From Gliomastix tumulicola (taxonomy: Eukaryota > Ascomycota > Sordariomycetes > Hypocreales > Bionectriaceae), in the NCBI GenBank assembly GCA_001599755.1, contig BCHX01000009.1:558001-622000 (forward strand): 64,000 nucleotides of DNA. Direction: 5' to 3'. A model generated the notes under the pieces. That model saw only the letters and a program-made list of their open reading frames with translations. It had not been told where the DNA came from and made no database searches. Shown here piece by piece: positions 1 through 12,534 of the stretch. Numbering within the stretch: the stretch's first letter is position 1; every line of letters starts with the position of its first letter. Both the position numbers and the translations under genes were made by a program.

Positions 1-2
1 AG

Positions 3-1790
3 CGACTCCAGCAGCAGCTCGAGTACACTCAATCTCAGCTTGACGAAGCCAGACTCAAGCTTGACCAGGAGCGAACCCAAGCCGCACAGAGTGGCCGATC
101 ATCCATGACTCACCAAGAGCTCATGGAGAAGCTCAACGAGCTGAACCTCTTCCGCGAGAGCAGCGCGGCGCTCCGCAGCGAGAATTCGACACTCAAGGAG
201 TCTCTCGCCGAGAAGACCCAGGCTGTCGAGGCTCTCGAGGCCAAGATCCAGCCGCTCGAGGCCGAGATTAACACTCTTGCCACGACGAAGGAGTACCTGG
301 AGAAGGAAATCCAGCAGATCCAGGAAGACCGCGATCGATGGAGGGACCGCACCGAGAATGTGCTTAAGAGCTACGGCCGCGTGGACCCTGCTGAGATGGA
401 TGATCTGAAGGAGAAGATAAGCAGTCTCGAGACAGAGAATGCTACGCTCAAGGAAGGCGAACAACCGCTCAAGGACAAGGTGGCTGAACTCGAAGCAGCC
501 ATCGTGGCCGAACGCAACGACTGGACCACCACACGGGGCAAGATCGAAGTCCAGTTCAAGGAACGATCGAGGAAGCTGACTGGGGAGAAGAAGGAGGCTA
601 TCCAGGCCAGAGACCAACTTCAGGAGCAGCTGACTCAGACGACTACCGAGCTTGAGAATGCCCGGAAGGAGACGGAAGCCGCCGGAGCCCAGAGGTTGGA
701 TCTGGAGGGACAGATCACGGCGTTCAGGGCACAAGTTGCCCAGCTTCAGCAAGAGGCGCAGGTCGCAGCACAAACGGCCGAAGCCGCCCCTGTCCCCGCC
801 GCTCAGCAGCCAGTCGAAGCACCTGCTGCTCCTGCGGAGTTTGTTGCGCAGCTCGAGCAGCAGCTGGCTGATGCTCGCAAGGATCTGGAGGCTACCAATG
901 CGCAGAAGCTCGGTGCTGAGCAGCAACTGGAGAACTTGCGTGCCGAGATGCAGACCGCCTTGGCCGAGCGTGATGAGACGATTCGCCAGCTACAGCAAGC
1001 TGCCGAAGCACTCGCCGCTCAGGCACCTGCGCAGCCCGTACCGGAGCCGGCGGACACGGAGGAGGGTGAGGTTTCTGCCACTCAGCAACAACAGTCGGCT
1101 CCTCAACTGTCAGACGAGGAGAAGAAGCAGCTGGAAGAGAAGATTGCAGCGGCAGAGGCCAAGGCGGCCGAGTTTGAAGCCAAGGCGAACGAGATCGAGG
1201 CTCGGATTTCACAGACGGTCAAGGATCGCTCAGATAAGATGAAGGAGGCGCTGAACAACAAGTTGAAGGACAGCCGAGTGTCATTAGAGGACGAGTTCAA
1301 GCAGAAGGAGAAGGACCTCGAGCTCAAGTTGGAGCAGGAGAAACAGATCTGGCTCGCTGAGAACGCAGCAACGGCCAAGCCTGCCGAACCGGCCAAGACA
1401 TCAGAGCAGGAGAACCCGTCGACACCTGGTGTGTCTTCATCAGCGTTTGCTGGTCCGCCGCCGGACCTGTCGCAACTGGATGATGATGCCTGGCGAAACA
1501 TGATAACGACCGATCCCAGGATCAAGACTCTCATTACTTCCAACGTTAAGAGGAGGCTGGAGCAGGAGCAGGCCAAGTCGGCTACTGAGGTTGAGCAAAA
1601 GATCAAGGACGCTCGGGATCAGGCGCAGTACCTTGTGGAGAAGAAGACTTTCCTGCAGAAGAACATGATCGCCAACACCAACGCAAAGCTCGCTGTCGTG
1701 GAGAATGCGTCCAAGAACACGCCACAGAAGCCGGTCGTGGAGGTGTGGGAGGACGTGTTGAAGCTGAACAAGCCTCCACAGCAGCAACAA

Positions 1791-1832
<42 letters not shown>

Positions 1833-2528
1833 GCGGCTAGCGCAACAAGCACGCCTTCGAAGCCCCCAGCGGCAGCTGCCCAGCCTCCAGCACCGGCGTC
1901 CAACGCCTCGGCAGAGACTGCAGCACCGGCCACGCCTACGCCGGTAGCGCAGAGCTCGTTCCCACCTACACAGACGCCAGCCCTTGCTCAGCAAACCGGG
2001 ACCGATGCTAAGATCGAGGAGAGCCCATTTGCGAACACCAACCCCTTTGCGGCGTCAACAAACAGCAATGCTGGTGCTGGCGTTCCACCGAACCCCTTCC
2101 TCAACGCGGGCCAGTCTGGCTTGCCAGCCCCGTTGAAGAGGCCTTCTCAGGGCTCTCAGCTGCCACAGCTGCCAAACGCCCCGCCGCAGCAGCAGCAACA
2201 ACAACAACAGCAGCAGCAGCAGCAGCAAGGGCGGACCGGCATCCCTATGCCACAGCAGCGGGGAGGGCCACGTGGTGGTGGTGGTGGCAGAGGCGGTCCT
2301 CCGTACCAGCCACCCGGCCAGAGGACAGCAAGTACAGGAGAGAGCTCGCTGCCTCATCCTCCCCCGGGAGCTGGGCGTGGACGAGGTGGCCATGGCGGTG
2401 GTAGAGGAAGAGGAGGTGGTGGTGGCATGAACCCGGGCGCAGTCGACTTTCAGCCTGGCAACAAGCGGCCTAGAGGAGACTCGGAAGTTGGCGGTGGCGC
2501 AAAGAGGGCTCGGGGCGGTGCGCACTAG
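3..2528 (+). CDS. MLP1: Mlp1/TPR-like nuclear-pore basket protein, 5'-truncated
   Basis: The frame is open from the left edge (base 3) to TAG at 2526-2528, so this is the C-terminal ~840 residues of a longer gene. The first ATG at 105 is internal. The N-terminal half of the visible part is coiled coil rich in Glu, Lys, Gln and Leu heptads. It is followed by a conserved DDDAWRNMITTDPRIKTLI-type segment near base 1480 that I associate with fungal Mlp1/TPR. The tail is low complexity: two polyGln runs, Pro/Ala-rich stretches, NPF-like motifs and RGG/GGRGG boxes. Mlp/TPR proteins form the nuclear basket filaments and act in mRNP quality control and tethering. No intron is seen in this part. Family assignment is good. 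The long polyQ and RGG tail is typical of filamentous fungi rather than diagnostic. Confidence 0.8.
1779..1829 (+). repeat. CAG/CAA repeat encoding 17 Gln
   Basis: This is an uninterrupted run of 17 glutamine codons, mostly CAG with some CAA, in the Mlp1-like frame. The CAA interruptions are concentrated at the 5' side. It is a candidate length-variable microsatellite. Confidence 0.95.
2187..2228 (+). repeat. CAG/CAA repeat encoding 14 Gln
   Basis: This is a second polyglutamine run of 14 codons in the same Mlp1-like frame, just before the RGG-rich tail. Confidence 0.95.
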
Positions 2529-3040
2529 CAGAGCGACTTTCCCGGATCGCCACCTTATGGTCGTCGCCCCTTTAAGAGGGGACGAGGAGGATATTAGTGG
2601 AGGGCCGATGAGGAGGGATAATAGTTGATTTTTTTTCTTTCTTTCTTTTTCCTTCTTTCTTTCTCCTTTGTTTGTAAGAATATTGTTTGTGGTTTGCCGT
2701 CTTTCGGCACCAGAAAAAGGGCACGGGAAATTCGACATGGAATCAATACGAGACATATCAATCAGATCAGGGCGAGAAGTCCCTTTTGTTGGCAGGCAGA
2801 ATGGAGGTTATCTTTCTATTTTCTCTTGGACGTTTCACATGTATATTGGCAGTTGGGCTCAGCATAATGTTTCGCCAGGATCTATTTTGGAGACGTCTTT
2901 GTCCCTCTGACGTCCCACGTGCACTGTTGTCTATGATTGTGTATATTGTGCCCTCAGCTCCTGAGGCTGCTTCGGCTGCTGGCTAACACTTAACCTCGTG
3001 TCTGGTGCGAGAGTATGCATGTCTGGTGGTCACTGCCCTT
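2529..3040. other. Convergent 3' intergenic region
   Basis: This spacer lies between the stop codons of the convergent Mlp1-like and GNAT genes. It starts with a T-rich stretch (about 2627-2660) suited to a 3' UTR. I see no supported gene. Confidence 0.6.
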
Positions 3041-4260
3041 CTATGAACCCCCATTGTCGCCCAGCGACAGGTGTAGAAGCACCCTTTGATGCGAGTCAGT
3101 CACTCTCTGCATCGACACGTTCAAGGAAGAAAAGGCGAGGAGCAAAACATACCACGACACCTCCCACCTCGGAGCACCGCCCAGACTGCGACACACATTC
3201 CTGCTGGCCTCGTTGGTCGCTGAGACATCGGCCGACAGCCAGCCGTCGCTGCTGCCCAGGGACGACGGGCCCTGACGCATGAGCCTCCCCGCGAGGCGCT
3301 TGGCGAGGCCGCGGCGGCGGTAGTCCGGCTCGCAGTGGAGGCTGATGAGGGAGCCGTCGAGGCCTGCAGTCATCTGTTTAGTGTCTATCTGGTGGGGACA
3401 TGGAGATGAGAGGGGAGAACGGGAGAACGGGGACTCACCGAGGAAGGACCATGCTATGGGTGTGCCGTCCTGCAGCCTGATGAAGACGCTCGGTAGACCC
3501 CTCAGCGTATCTCTATACACCCCCTCTCTCCATCTCCGTCAGCTGGGTATCCTGTACATCATCATGATGAGGAGAGGGAGGAGCAAACGAACGGCGTCCG
3601 CGGGATATCCGTCCTCGACACGGCCAGCTCCAGGTCACTCTCCCCCGGAACATCCCACACCATGCCCCCCTCCAACTCCCCGCCGTCCGCAGCCGCCCCG
3701 GCCACCGCCTCGGGCAGATCCTCCCCGCGGAACAGCCACTTGTCGTAGAAGCCCGTCGCGCGGCCCGAGATCTTGTCCCCGAGCAGCCTCCGGACGGACG
3801 TGTGCAGCGAGCCGAGCAGGACGGCGCTTCCATACGTCAGAGGCTGCCCATAGATTCTTGCCAGGCTCGAGACGGAGGAGATGATGGCGTCGAGATGGCT
3901 CCTGTAGAGATCCTCGTCGTCGTCGATGACGGCGGCGGTGGTGGCGGCGCTGTTGGCATCGTCGGCCTCGAGCGTGCTGAAGAGCCACATCTGGGTCTCG
4001 GGGCCGAAGGAGACGTCGACGTATGTCGCGGTGAACTTCACTGCCTCGTCTCCGGTATGGGCAGCACTCGCAGCGATGTCATTCTCGGATACGAAGACGA
4101 CGCGGGCCTGCGCCGTGAGGAGACCCCGGGCCCGAGCCTGCTGTATCCTCCTGAGCAGAGGCAGGGAGTAGGGCAGACGGGCTTGAAGGAGGGAGTCGAG
4201 GGAATCCAGGAGGGATGAGGAGTCCTGGTCGAACGTGAGGATTTGCGTCTGGAGCGGCAT
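3041..4260 (-). CDS. GNAT-family (FR47/GLYAT-like) N-acyltransferase
   Basis: Exons on the minus strand are 4260-3593, 3512-3439 and 3363-3041, with two GT-AG introns of 80 and 75 nt; the product is about 354 aa. The splices restore a continuous SRTDIPRTP-DTLRGLPSVF and WSFLG-LDGSL reading. These match the fungal family of GCN5-related transferases that transfer an acyl group from acyl-CoA. The acetyl-CoA-binding motif A appears as DYRRRGLAKRLAG in the last exon, preceded by a SLISLHCEP strand. The N-terminal ~220 residues are the divergent half usual for this family. The substrate cannot be read from sequence. The extreme 3' end is uncertain: a GTATGT donor lies at about 3151, after the SWY codons, so the final ~35 residues could be replaced by a short terminal exon. 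It is divergent from nothing and follows the CDH gene on the same strand. Confidence 0.72.
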
Positions 4261-4692
4261 TGCAGCGAGCGTTTGATTGAGGTGATTGATGGATGGCCTT
4301 GGATCGCGGCTTGGAGGTTGCTTGTAGTGGCTGTTGTTACTGTTACGGTTCTTTTACTGTTCTGTGACTCACTCCATATTCACCGACCAGGTCCACTGTC
4401 GGCTCCGTCCACGGCGGACGTTAGTGGAAGCCGGGCCTAACTAACATCCCCTAAGAAAGTAGAGGTAGTCAGCAAGCAGTAATCGTGGTGATAGTGCAAT
4501 ACTCACTCTCTATGACACAATCATCACTTGGCGACGGAACTAATCGTCGACATGTATGTATAGGAACGAAAATGAACCTCTGCTTATTCACGTGTTGGTT
4601 ATGTGCAACAACATAAAAACATATCTACAAGAACAATATCCCATTTATTTACTTCCCACCCGCGTCACTCCTCTGCGCTGCGACCGAAGCAT
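4261..4692. other. Spacer between GNAT promoter and CDH 3' end
   Basis: This 430-nt gap holds the upstream region of the GNAT gene and the downstream region of the cellobiose dehydrogenase gene. I see no further coding sequence. Confidence 0.5.
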
Positions 4693-7541
4693 TTAGCTCA
4701 GGCACTGCGAGTAGTACGAGTCAACCCTGGTGCACGTCAGGCCGTCCTGGCACGTGTAGCTGCCGTTCCAGGTCTGGCCGCCACACTGCGCGAACTTGGC
4801 ACCAGGAACAGCCGGGGCGAGGGCGAGGATGCGCTCAGCAGCGCGCTCAGCAACCGTCACGATGTAGGCCGAGGGGTTGGGCGTGATCATGCCGGGGAAG
4901 ATGGACGCGTCGACGACGAAGACGTTGTCCGTGCCCCAGACCTTGGTGTTGAGATCCACGACAGCGTCGCCGTTGTTCTGGCGACCGTCGTTGGGACCAA
5001 TCTTGTTGGTGCCGATCCAGTGGTTGGCGCGACGGGTGGAGGGAGAGACGACGTACTAAGGTAGCGTTGTTAGCATGGCAGATAGATAGAATTGTGGTAG
5101 ATCATCGATGGGAACTCACGTCGGCGACATAGGCTGCAGAAGAGACACCATCGGCAGGGGAGAGGAACTTGAGGCCCTCGACATTGCCAAGAATGCCACG
5201 GAGCTTTTCGATACCGGCAACGACAGCAGCCACGTCCTGCGAGTTCTTGAGGTAAGGAGCATCAGAGACGACCGTGTTGAGGCCGCTGGTGATGGTCATG
5301 CGACCACGGGAGACGGCACCACGGCCAAGGTACTGGCTGATGGTGATGGCATCTGGCATGTGTTAGCAGGAGCACATTACAGGTCTCATCAATGGGCAAA
5401 CATACGGCTGTCGTTGTGGCCGAGACTGTTCTCGACACGGGCAGTCCACTGCAGAGAGCGGACAATGTTGTCGGAGCCCTTGACCTCGTCGAAGAAGACG
5501 GGGCCAATGTTGGGAGCGGCCTGGGCCAGGATACCGGAGCGGTCGTCTGCAAGGACCATCGTTAGCATCTTGTCTCGTCAATGGCCGATGTCGAGTCTGG
5601 GAATACTTACTCAGGTAGGCCTCGGCATCAGCAGTGATCGGGTCATCAAACGCCTCGTAGAAGTCGTAGAAGACGGCATCGGGATGGCTGACAACGACGT
5701 CGGTCTAGAACAGTCAGTACCAGGTCAACAATAACAGAGTGAACTAGAAGATGCTTACGTTGGTGTGGTCCTCGAGGTTGTAGCCGACAGGGAGGAGAAT
5801 CCAGTCCTCCTTGGCAATGAAGTCGGCACCGTCAGCTGCCGAGTTGGAAACGATGGTGAGCTGATCCTCAGGGCCGATACCACTGCGCAGGAGGAGCTTG
5901 GCACTGCCGAAAGTACCAGAAGAGACAACGACACGACCGCTGTTAGCCGTGAGTTTGACAATACCGCTGTATCCCTTGCCGCTAGGGCTCTGGACCTCAA
6001 TGCCAGTGACGTGGCCACGGGTGCGGATGAGCTTCCTGACCTGGGTGTCGGTCCAGAGCTCAAAGTTGTCGCGAGCAGCGGCAGTGGCGAGATACGTGGC
6101 GAGAGGACCGTCACGCTCGGCGTTCTTGAACATGTAAGGACCGTCGGTGTAGGTCTCGAACTTGGCGTTGGGCTCCGTGAAGGGATTGACCTCGCTCCAG
6201 CCAGCAGCCTCGAGACCGGCCGCGATGGCGTTGCGGCCCTCGGGCAGGTATCGCTTGCCATCCTGCGAGGGAACACGAGTGCCAGGGATACGGCCGAAGA
6301 CCTTGTTGGCGGGACCAGCCATGTTGGTGGCCTTCCAGCCAGTGGGGAAGTTGTAGTCCCAGTCGGCATCCTTGGGCCTCCACCAAAGGGCGGCGTTGAT
6401 AGCTGTACCACCACCGAGGATGCAGCCGGCCATCTGGTCAGTGTCCTGGCAAGCAATGCCAGAGGAGTCGGCCCAGATCTGGTTGCAGAGACCAGGGACG
6501 TCGAAGCGGGTGAGGTCGGTGCCCGAAAGCCAGTCAGGCTTCCTCGTGCCGCCCCAGCGACCAGTGGAAACAGGGCCCTTCTCGATGAGGAGGACGCTGT
6601 GGCCGGCCTCGCTGAGCCTGTCAGCAACAGGGATACCACCGGCACCGGCACCAATGACGACGTAGTCGAAGCTGGTGCCGTCGGGAACAGGAGTCGCAGT
6701 AGGTCCGGGAGTTCCAGTGGTGGTGGTGGTAGGAGGACCACCCTCGCAGTCGCCAGGGACAACGCCGGTGGCGAGCTCAGTCCACGACGAGTAGAGAGCG
6801 TTCTTGGAGCTGGCGGTGAGGGCGCTGCCGAAGATGGACTGAGAGGCGTGCTGCGTCACCAGAACGTTGGCAGGGCAGGCACCGTTCTCTGGGCTTGTGG
6901 GGTTGTAGGCCCAGCCGAGAACCATGAAGCCCTGGCTCGTGGCAGCGCCGCCGGTGGTGCCTTCGTGGTTCCACTGGAGGCAGCCGACGCATCGGTAGAT
7001 GAGCTCGTAGTAGTCGTCATTGATGGTGGAAGAAACCTGTGTGATCTCGGCGTCGCCGGCGTATGCAATGGGGTGGTTGTAACCGGTAGACCAGCCGAGG
7101 AAGGTGAGGACGTCGTCTCCCTCAGGGTAGGCAAGCACGAGGAGGTTGCTGTTCATGCCTCCGCCAAGAGAGATACCGCACCAACCGGTACCGGCGCCCT
7201 GGGGAGAGTTGCATCGCTACGCAGGGGTTAGCCACCCCGTCGGCAATTGCCAATGTCACGTCAGGCCTTTGTACGTACAATGATACCAATGTACTCGGTA
7301 GCGTCAACGGTCGCCGCATTCTCGGGGAAGGCGAAACCAAACGTTATGCCGGCCGTGGCAGTCCAGGTGTCGAAGATGATACCAGTATCGGGGTCCTCGT
7401 AGGGGACGGCGGCACCCTGAGCAGAGACATACTGGGCCACTGCGGGAGCAAGTCAGCAACAACGCCTCGGTTCAGCATGCACAAGGCCAACGTACATGGC
7501 GCCAGCGCCAGGAGCAACGCTGAAGCTCCAGAGAAGAGCAT
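4693..7541 (-). CDS. Cellobiose dehydrogenase with C-terminal CBM1
   Basis: Exons (minus) are 7541-7496, 7439-7279, 7216-5759, 5704-5611, 5546-5406, 5352-5120 and 5055-4693; all introns are GT-AG and the product is 831 aa. A signal peptide (about residues 1-22, cut before a Gln) is followed by a b-type cytochrome domain. Met90 (GGGMNSNLLV) and His192 (VTQHASQ) sit where the heme ligands are expected. A Thr/Pro-rich linker leads to a GMC flavin dehydrogenase with the Rossmann motif GAGAGG near 255. The catalytic His is in NHWIGTNKIG (about 723) and the Asn in ITPNPSAY (about 771). The C-terminus is a CBM1 (about 798-831) with the usual Cys and aromatic spacing. The secreted enzyme oxidises cellobiose and passes electrons through the heme to lytic polysaccharide monooxygenases. 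Architecture indicates an ascomycete class IIA enzyme. Confidence 0.95.
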
Positions 7542-7635
7542 CTTGGATTCGTGATCGCGGATGACGAGAGCGGTAATCCTCGGTGCAGGTCACGGATGAT
7601 CCAAACGAGAGAGAAGAGCAGACGGCGCTGCCGTC

Positions 7636-7642
7636 ATATATA
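7636..7642 (-). promoter_or_regulatory. Likely TATA box of the CDH gene
   Basis: TATATAT on the minus strand lies about 95-100 nt upstream of the CDH start codon. The position suits a fungal core promoter, but this rests on motif and distance alone. Confidence 0.5.
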
Positions 7643-9844
7643 CTCAGGCACCCCAGGGCTGCCAAGCTTCATGCTGCCATCCAGTGTCGGCCGTGGGATT
7701 ACAAACGAGGTGTCCCTGTTAGGCCTGCCATGCCTGTAAGGGACGCCATGCATCTCGAGGACAGGGGGGCCTCCACATGCATCTCAGGAACCATGCCAGG
7801 TCTGGCAATTAGCTTGCGGAGGTGGCTGCCGCAGCCCTGAAAGGGGGGAGACATCCGTGGTGTGTGGCACAGCGGTAGCGCACCAGATCGCCCACCCCCC
7901 CATCGTCGCCTAAGCCCGCCAATTGCAGCGTTGGCAAAAGCAACCAGGCTGAGCTTGGCCAGCAACGTGGTACCGCTGGGCAGCGCGGCTGTGGCTGAGA
8001 TGAGGCCAATTGAGCCTCCAGGACTGACACCGGGGCCCCGAGATTGCTGAGATTAGGCTGCTGATCCAAATGCCACAGGCAATTCAGCATCTCGCATTGC
8101 ATCTCGCCTGTTGTGCGTTGTGGGGAGCATCCGACAGAGCCAAGAGCGTGCATCCGAGAATGGACGCGGAGGGCATCTGCCCGGCGCAAGGGCCAGAACG
8201 ACGAGGCGGCATCCACAAAGCCAGCCTGGCCGAACGACGGGACAGCGCCCCGTGATCCCCAGTGTCCTCTGGCGTCTTCCTTGAGCAAATTTGGTCCTGC
8301 GATTCCCCAATTGTGGCTCGGCTCCGCATCGCTGCTTCTGGCAGGAAACATGGCCTCAGCGAGACTCGTTGCTCCGGGCCCGGCTAGCCGTCAGGCGGCG
8401 GCCAGGGGAAGGATGGCCAGGATCGATCGCGTCTGATACATTGGGCTGTGGAAGTCGCTTGTTTTCGCACCTGTCGGAAAAGAGCTGACACGTTACCGTG
8501 TCGGACCTCGTTCTGTCGTTCTGTCGTTCTGCGCCGCTGGACTGCCGCGAGATTACCAGGGCTTGGATTGGCCCACCGTGCTTCGTTTCGACGCGGCAGC
8601 GTTTCGTTTCGTCGTCAGTTTAGCTTTTAACTTGAGACATTCGTCATTCCGATAAGCATGGGAGGATCTGATCGAAGGCGAGGTTGCTATCGTATGCTTC
8701 TTGTGTCGCATTAGAAATCCGTAGCCGCCCAATGGGTAGCAAATAGCCAAGCCGGTGACACAGAAACTTCACCACTATCCCCTGTATGCAAGGTGTATCG
8801 TGCAGTACGACGTTTCGAAGTGATGGTCAGCCTGTTTCCCGCCCGATGACACGTGTGGACATGGCCGTTGGATGCCAAGCGCGCATGCGGCTCACGTTTG
8901 AGCGCATATTCCTGCATCTTGTAATTGCAGGCGTGTGCCATCGATATTGCCGGGCGAAGCGAGCGCGGAGAGGAGACAGCAGCAGCAGCAGATCAAAGGC
9001 CGGATGGAACCGACGACGTTCCGTGACGCGTGGATCACACGCACGGATAATCTCTGCCTCCCGCCGCCGACGACATGCTGCTGAAGATTTGCGCTGGTCG
9101 AGAACGCCGGACCGAGAGGGGGATCAATATCGGGAGCGTCAATATTTCGGACTTGGAGCTCAGAATGGCAATGCCACCCAACGAACTGGTGCTTTGGAGG
9201 GATTGGATTCCATGGCGGAAGACAAATAATATGGTGGGTTGGGGAAATTCTGGGCACCTCCAACAAGGAAACAGGGAAACAAAGACGGCAGGAACGGTGA
9301 GGGTGAAAGTTGGATGCATGGATGCATGATGGAAGGTGCGACTCCCCGTCACGACTGCCCCCGTTGGAGAGCTTCAGGAAGTGCAGGGCAGGTGCTTTCT
9401 TCTTCTGGAAGCCGTGCAAAGATACACTGTGTTTGGCGGCATCTACCCCGCCTTGGCGCCCAAATGGCGGGCAGCTGCCCCTCCAAACTCAGCGTCACAG
9501 CGAGGCCCTGGCCTAATCTGGAAAAATACAGTGCGAGCCATGCACCCCACACCGCGATCCCTGACTTTCCATCTTCACGATTGGAAATTGCAAAGTTGCC
9601 ATTTGCTGATGACACAGTCCCTGTCCAGCCTGCGTTGGACTACGAAAACGCCTCGCCACGGCAGTTCGACGAGCTATTGATTTCTCCAGCTTATGTCCCC
9701 GTCCAAGGTATGTCATTTCCCTTTGCAGCCCGTCGTAGCGGATGCTAGCCGCCCATGCCATGCTTGTCACAATCCTGTGCCCCTGGTCGACTAACTTGCT
9801 CACGCAGCGCCGAAGCTGTCACGTCTTACGCCCAGTCCGAGACC
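7643..9844. other. Divergent intergenic region, CDH / DNA-repair nuclease
   Basis: About 2.2 kb separate the divergent starts of the CDH and the metallo-beta-lactamase nuclease. Several overlapping ORFs of 60-180 codons exist on both strands, but none shows a domain, a consistent splice pattern or a recognisable protein. A GTGGGG hexamer at 8120-8125 fits the carbon-catabolite repressor consensus, but so short a motif is expected by chance. I treat the stretch as regulatory and non-coding. Confidence 0.5.
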
Positions 9845-12534
9845 ATGTCGACATTCAACGGCCGGGTAGCCGAGTTCCCGGATATTCGAGGTTCGTCGCC
9901 ATTGATGCCGTTATCCTCCCCGGCAGCTGCGCCGTGACGATTGCTCCGACACGCGTGGGCTGGTCTCTGCTCCCGTGACCTCGTTGCTGACTTCAACCGG
10001 GAAATCTCCCTAGTCGACTACTTCCGCACCCTGCCAGGGTCTCCCCCGCCTCTGGCCTGCTTTCTGAGTCATGTTCACAGTGACCATCTCGCCGGGCTCG
10101 AGAGCCTTCGATCTCCGTTGTAAGTCACCCTGCCATCGCGAGCGGCTTCCCACCCACACCTCGGACTTTTAGGTCCCTTGCGGTGTTTATCCAAATTAAT
10201 ATTTCGATAACGCGGTCCCTAATATGAATCCTTCTGCACCTACATGCATAAGGTATTGGAGTGTGCGCTGACAGGTCTGGCTTTAGTGTCTATTGTTCCG
10301 CAGCCACCCGTCAAATCCTGCTCTGTCTCGAGAGATATCCGTGCCGGATCAATTATGCCAAGGGCATTCTTGAAGCTCGTCAGCAGACCTTCAAGCATCT
10401 TCACAAAATCCTGGTATGCTCGGCGCATTGGATCTTTCTCGGGCTTACCCAATGGCTAATCGATGCTCAGAAACCGCTGCCACTCAACACGCCAACATGC
10501 CTCGAGCTCCAGCCGGGTCATTACATCCAAGTCACGCTCTTGGATGCCAACCATTGCCTTGGGGCTGTCATGTTCCGTATGTCTCAATGATCCCATCTGC
10601 TCTATCGTGGCCAATTATTGACTCCTGCTGGGCAGTGATTGAGGGTGAACACAAGGCTGTCCTCTACACCGGCGACATCCGGAGTGAACCTTGGTTTGTC
10701 AGCTCTATCGCTCGAAACCCGACGATCGTCGAGTACTCGTCCGGGATCAGGCCATTGGACACAATCTATCTGGACACCTCCTTCACAGATAATGTCCCAT
10801 TCCAGACGAAGGCCGACGGTATTCAGGAGCTACTGGAGAAGGTACTTGAGTATCCATCCGACACCGTTTTCCACTTCCAAGCCTGGACGTACGGCTACGA
10901 GGATGTCTGGATAGCTTTGGCGAAGGCTCTTCAATCTCGAGTGAGTATCCATTGGAATCTGAGAGGAAGATGCAGAGGGCTAACTGGAAGCCAGATCCAT
11001 GTCGATGATTACAAATTAAGAATCTACCAATCTTTGCAGACCAGGCAGTTATCCGATGATCCAGGACCGACCATCCATCTCTCCCCCGAGGCCCCCGCGC
11101 TGGTTGGCTTTCTCTGCGGAAATCAGCCCCTACCAGGCTACCTAACCTCCAACACCAACGTCAGACTGCACAGCTGCGAGAAGGGTAACATGTGTGCTGT
11201 AGCTCAGGGGCCGTCTGTCGTGCGAATCCAGCCGGTTGTTGCGCGTCTGCCCACCGGAGGAGATATCGCCGAGGCGGGTGTTGGAGGTGGAGGCGATGAT
11301 CTCGAGAGAGAGGCAGAGCTTGACCTGCTGTCTAATGACGAGCTGCAGAAACTTCTCGCGAGGTAAGGCCCAATTTCCTTTCCGTTCCAATCCTAATCGC
11401 AGCTCGCGTCGATCTCTCTTTTCATGAAACGCAGGGCTAATGGAACACAGAATCGATTCCGCAGGATCAATTTCTTCCGACGTTCAACGAGGTCTTCGCA
11501 GCTTCCTGATGCAATTGACATCTCACGGTCGCAACGTGTCAATCAATCTTGACATCCCGCCACCCGGTGAAGGAAGTTCCACGGACTTGGAACAGGTAAT
11601 CCGAGCCATTGCCAAGAAGCCGCTGCAAACAAGTTCCACCGGACCGACATCAAGCTCACGGGCCGATTCCGCCGGGATGTCAACCGCGGCTGTGGAGGAG
11701 GATCAGCACGGCATTGCCAACTTGCCTAAAACGATCCGCTTCCCCTACTCGAGACACTCGTCGTATCCAGAGCTGTGCGCGTTTGTGGATGCCTTCAGGC
11801 CCAAGGACGTGTGGCCGTGCACCGCGAATCCTGACGAATGGATTCGAAACGACACCTCGATTGAGTCGCTGTTTGGGCAGTTCTGCTCGGGAGATGAGTT
11901 CTCTTACGACGAATTTCTCCGAGCTCGTCGGCCCGTGGCTGTCGATCTATTGTCTGATAAAGACAGCCAGCAAGCTTACGACACGCAGCGGACGCTGACC
12001 TCGTCACCAAAAGCCGGCTCATTCACCGGGCCCGCTGGACCGACAGTCTCGGATCGCGAGCATGCTTCTAGTGTCAGGGGCGAAATCGATTCGCCGTCAT
12101 CAGTCCCGCAATACGCCAGCCGCTCTTCTGATCTGCAGCTCTCGCCGGAGCAAGCAGCTGTCTCGAACAGTAACAAGGAACAAGATGGAGGACCCAACAC
12201 TCAACAGAGTGACGATACCTCAGCCACAGGTGGATCGAGAAAGCGCTACTTCGACGAATGCGACGACAGCGAGGCAGAGCGCAACCACAAGCGCGAGGGC
12301 AAGGAGCCCCTGGCAGACTCACAGCAGACGGAGATATCCATCGTCTCTGATATATCCTACCGCGACTCGGTAGCCAGGCACGATGCATACGCGCAGATGA
12401 GAGACTTGGCACGTGGCGACGAGGACTGGGTGAATGTGTCGCTTATTTCTACAGATGCAGGGCACACCAATTTGGAGCAAGACCTGGGCAGCAGAGACGA
12501 TGTCAAGGGACGGCGTCACCCGAAGCTGCACTAG
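9845..12534 (+). CDS. Metallo-beta-lactamase DNA-repair nuclease, Pso2/Artemis type
   Basis: Seven exons: 9845-9890, 10014-10119, 10287-10413, 10471-10576, 10636-10940, 10995-11362 and 11451-12534; 713 aa. Each junction restores family sequence, for example PDIR-VDYF and SPF-VYCSAATR. The metal-binding HxHxDH motif is HVHSDH near residue 36. Motif 3 is LLDANHCLGAVMF near 115 and the motif 4 Asp is in VLYTGDIRSE near 137, followed by LDTIYLDTSF and the beta-CASP part. The C-terminal block SIRFP-like (IRFPYSRHSSYPE) and LFGQFCSGDEF is shared with fungal Artemis/SNM1-like proteins. The family consists of 5' exonucleases or endonucleases acting in interstrand crosslink repair or end processing. 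The last intron uses the acceptor ending at 11450; the earlier AG choices lead to stops. It is convergent with MAK5. Whether it is the Pso2 or the Artemis orthologue needs a tree. Confidence 0.85.

Noticed and set aside
5765..7231. 488-codon plus-strand ORF across the CDH gene
   Set aside because: Antisense shadow of the cellobiose dehydrogenase; no domain.
8120..8125. GTGGGG as a CreA/CRE1 site for the CDH gene
   Set aside because: A six-base motif is expected many times by chance in this GC-rich spacer; no clustered pair was seen.
8892..9419. 175-codon minus-strand ORF between CDH and the nuclease
   Set aside because: No domain or signal peptide and no consistent splicing; overlaps comparable ORFs on the other strand.
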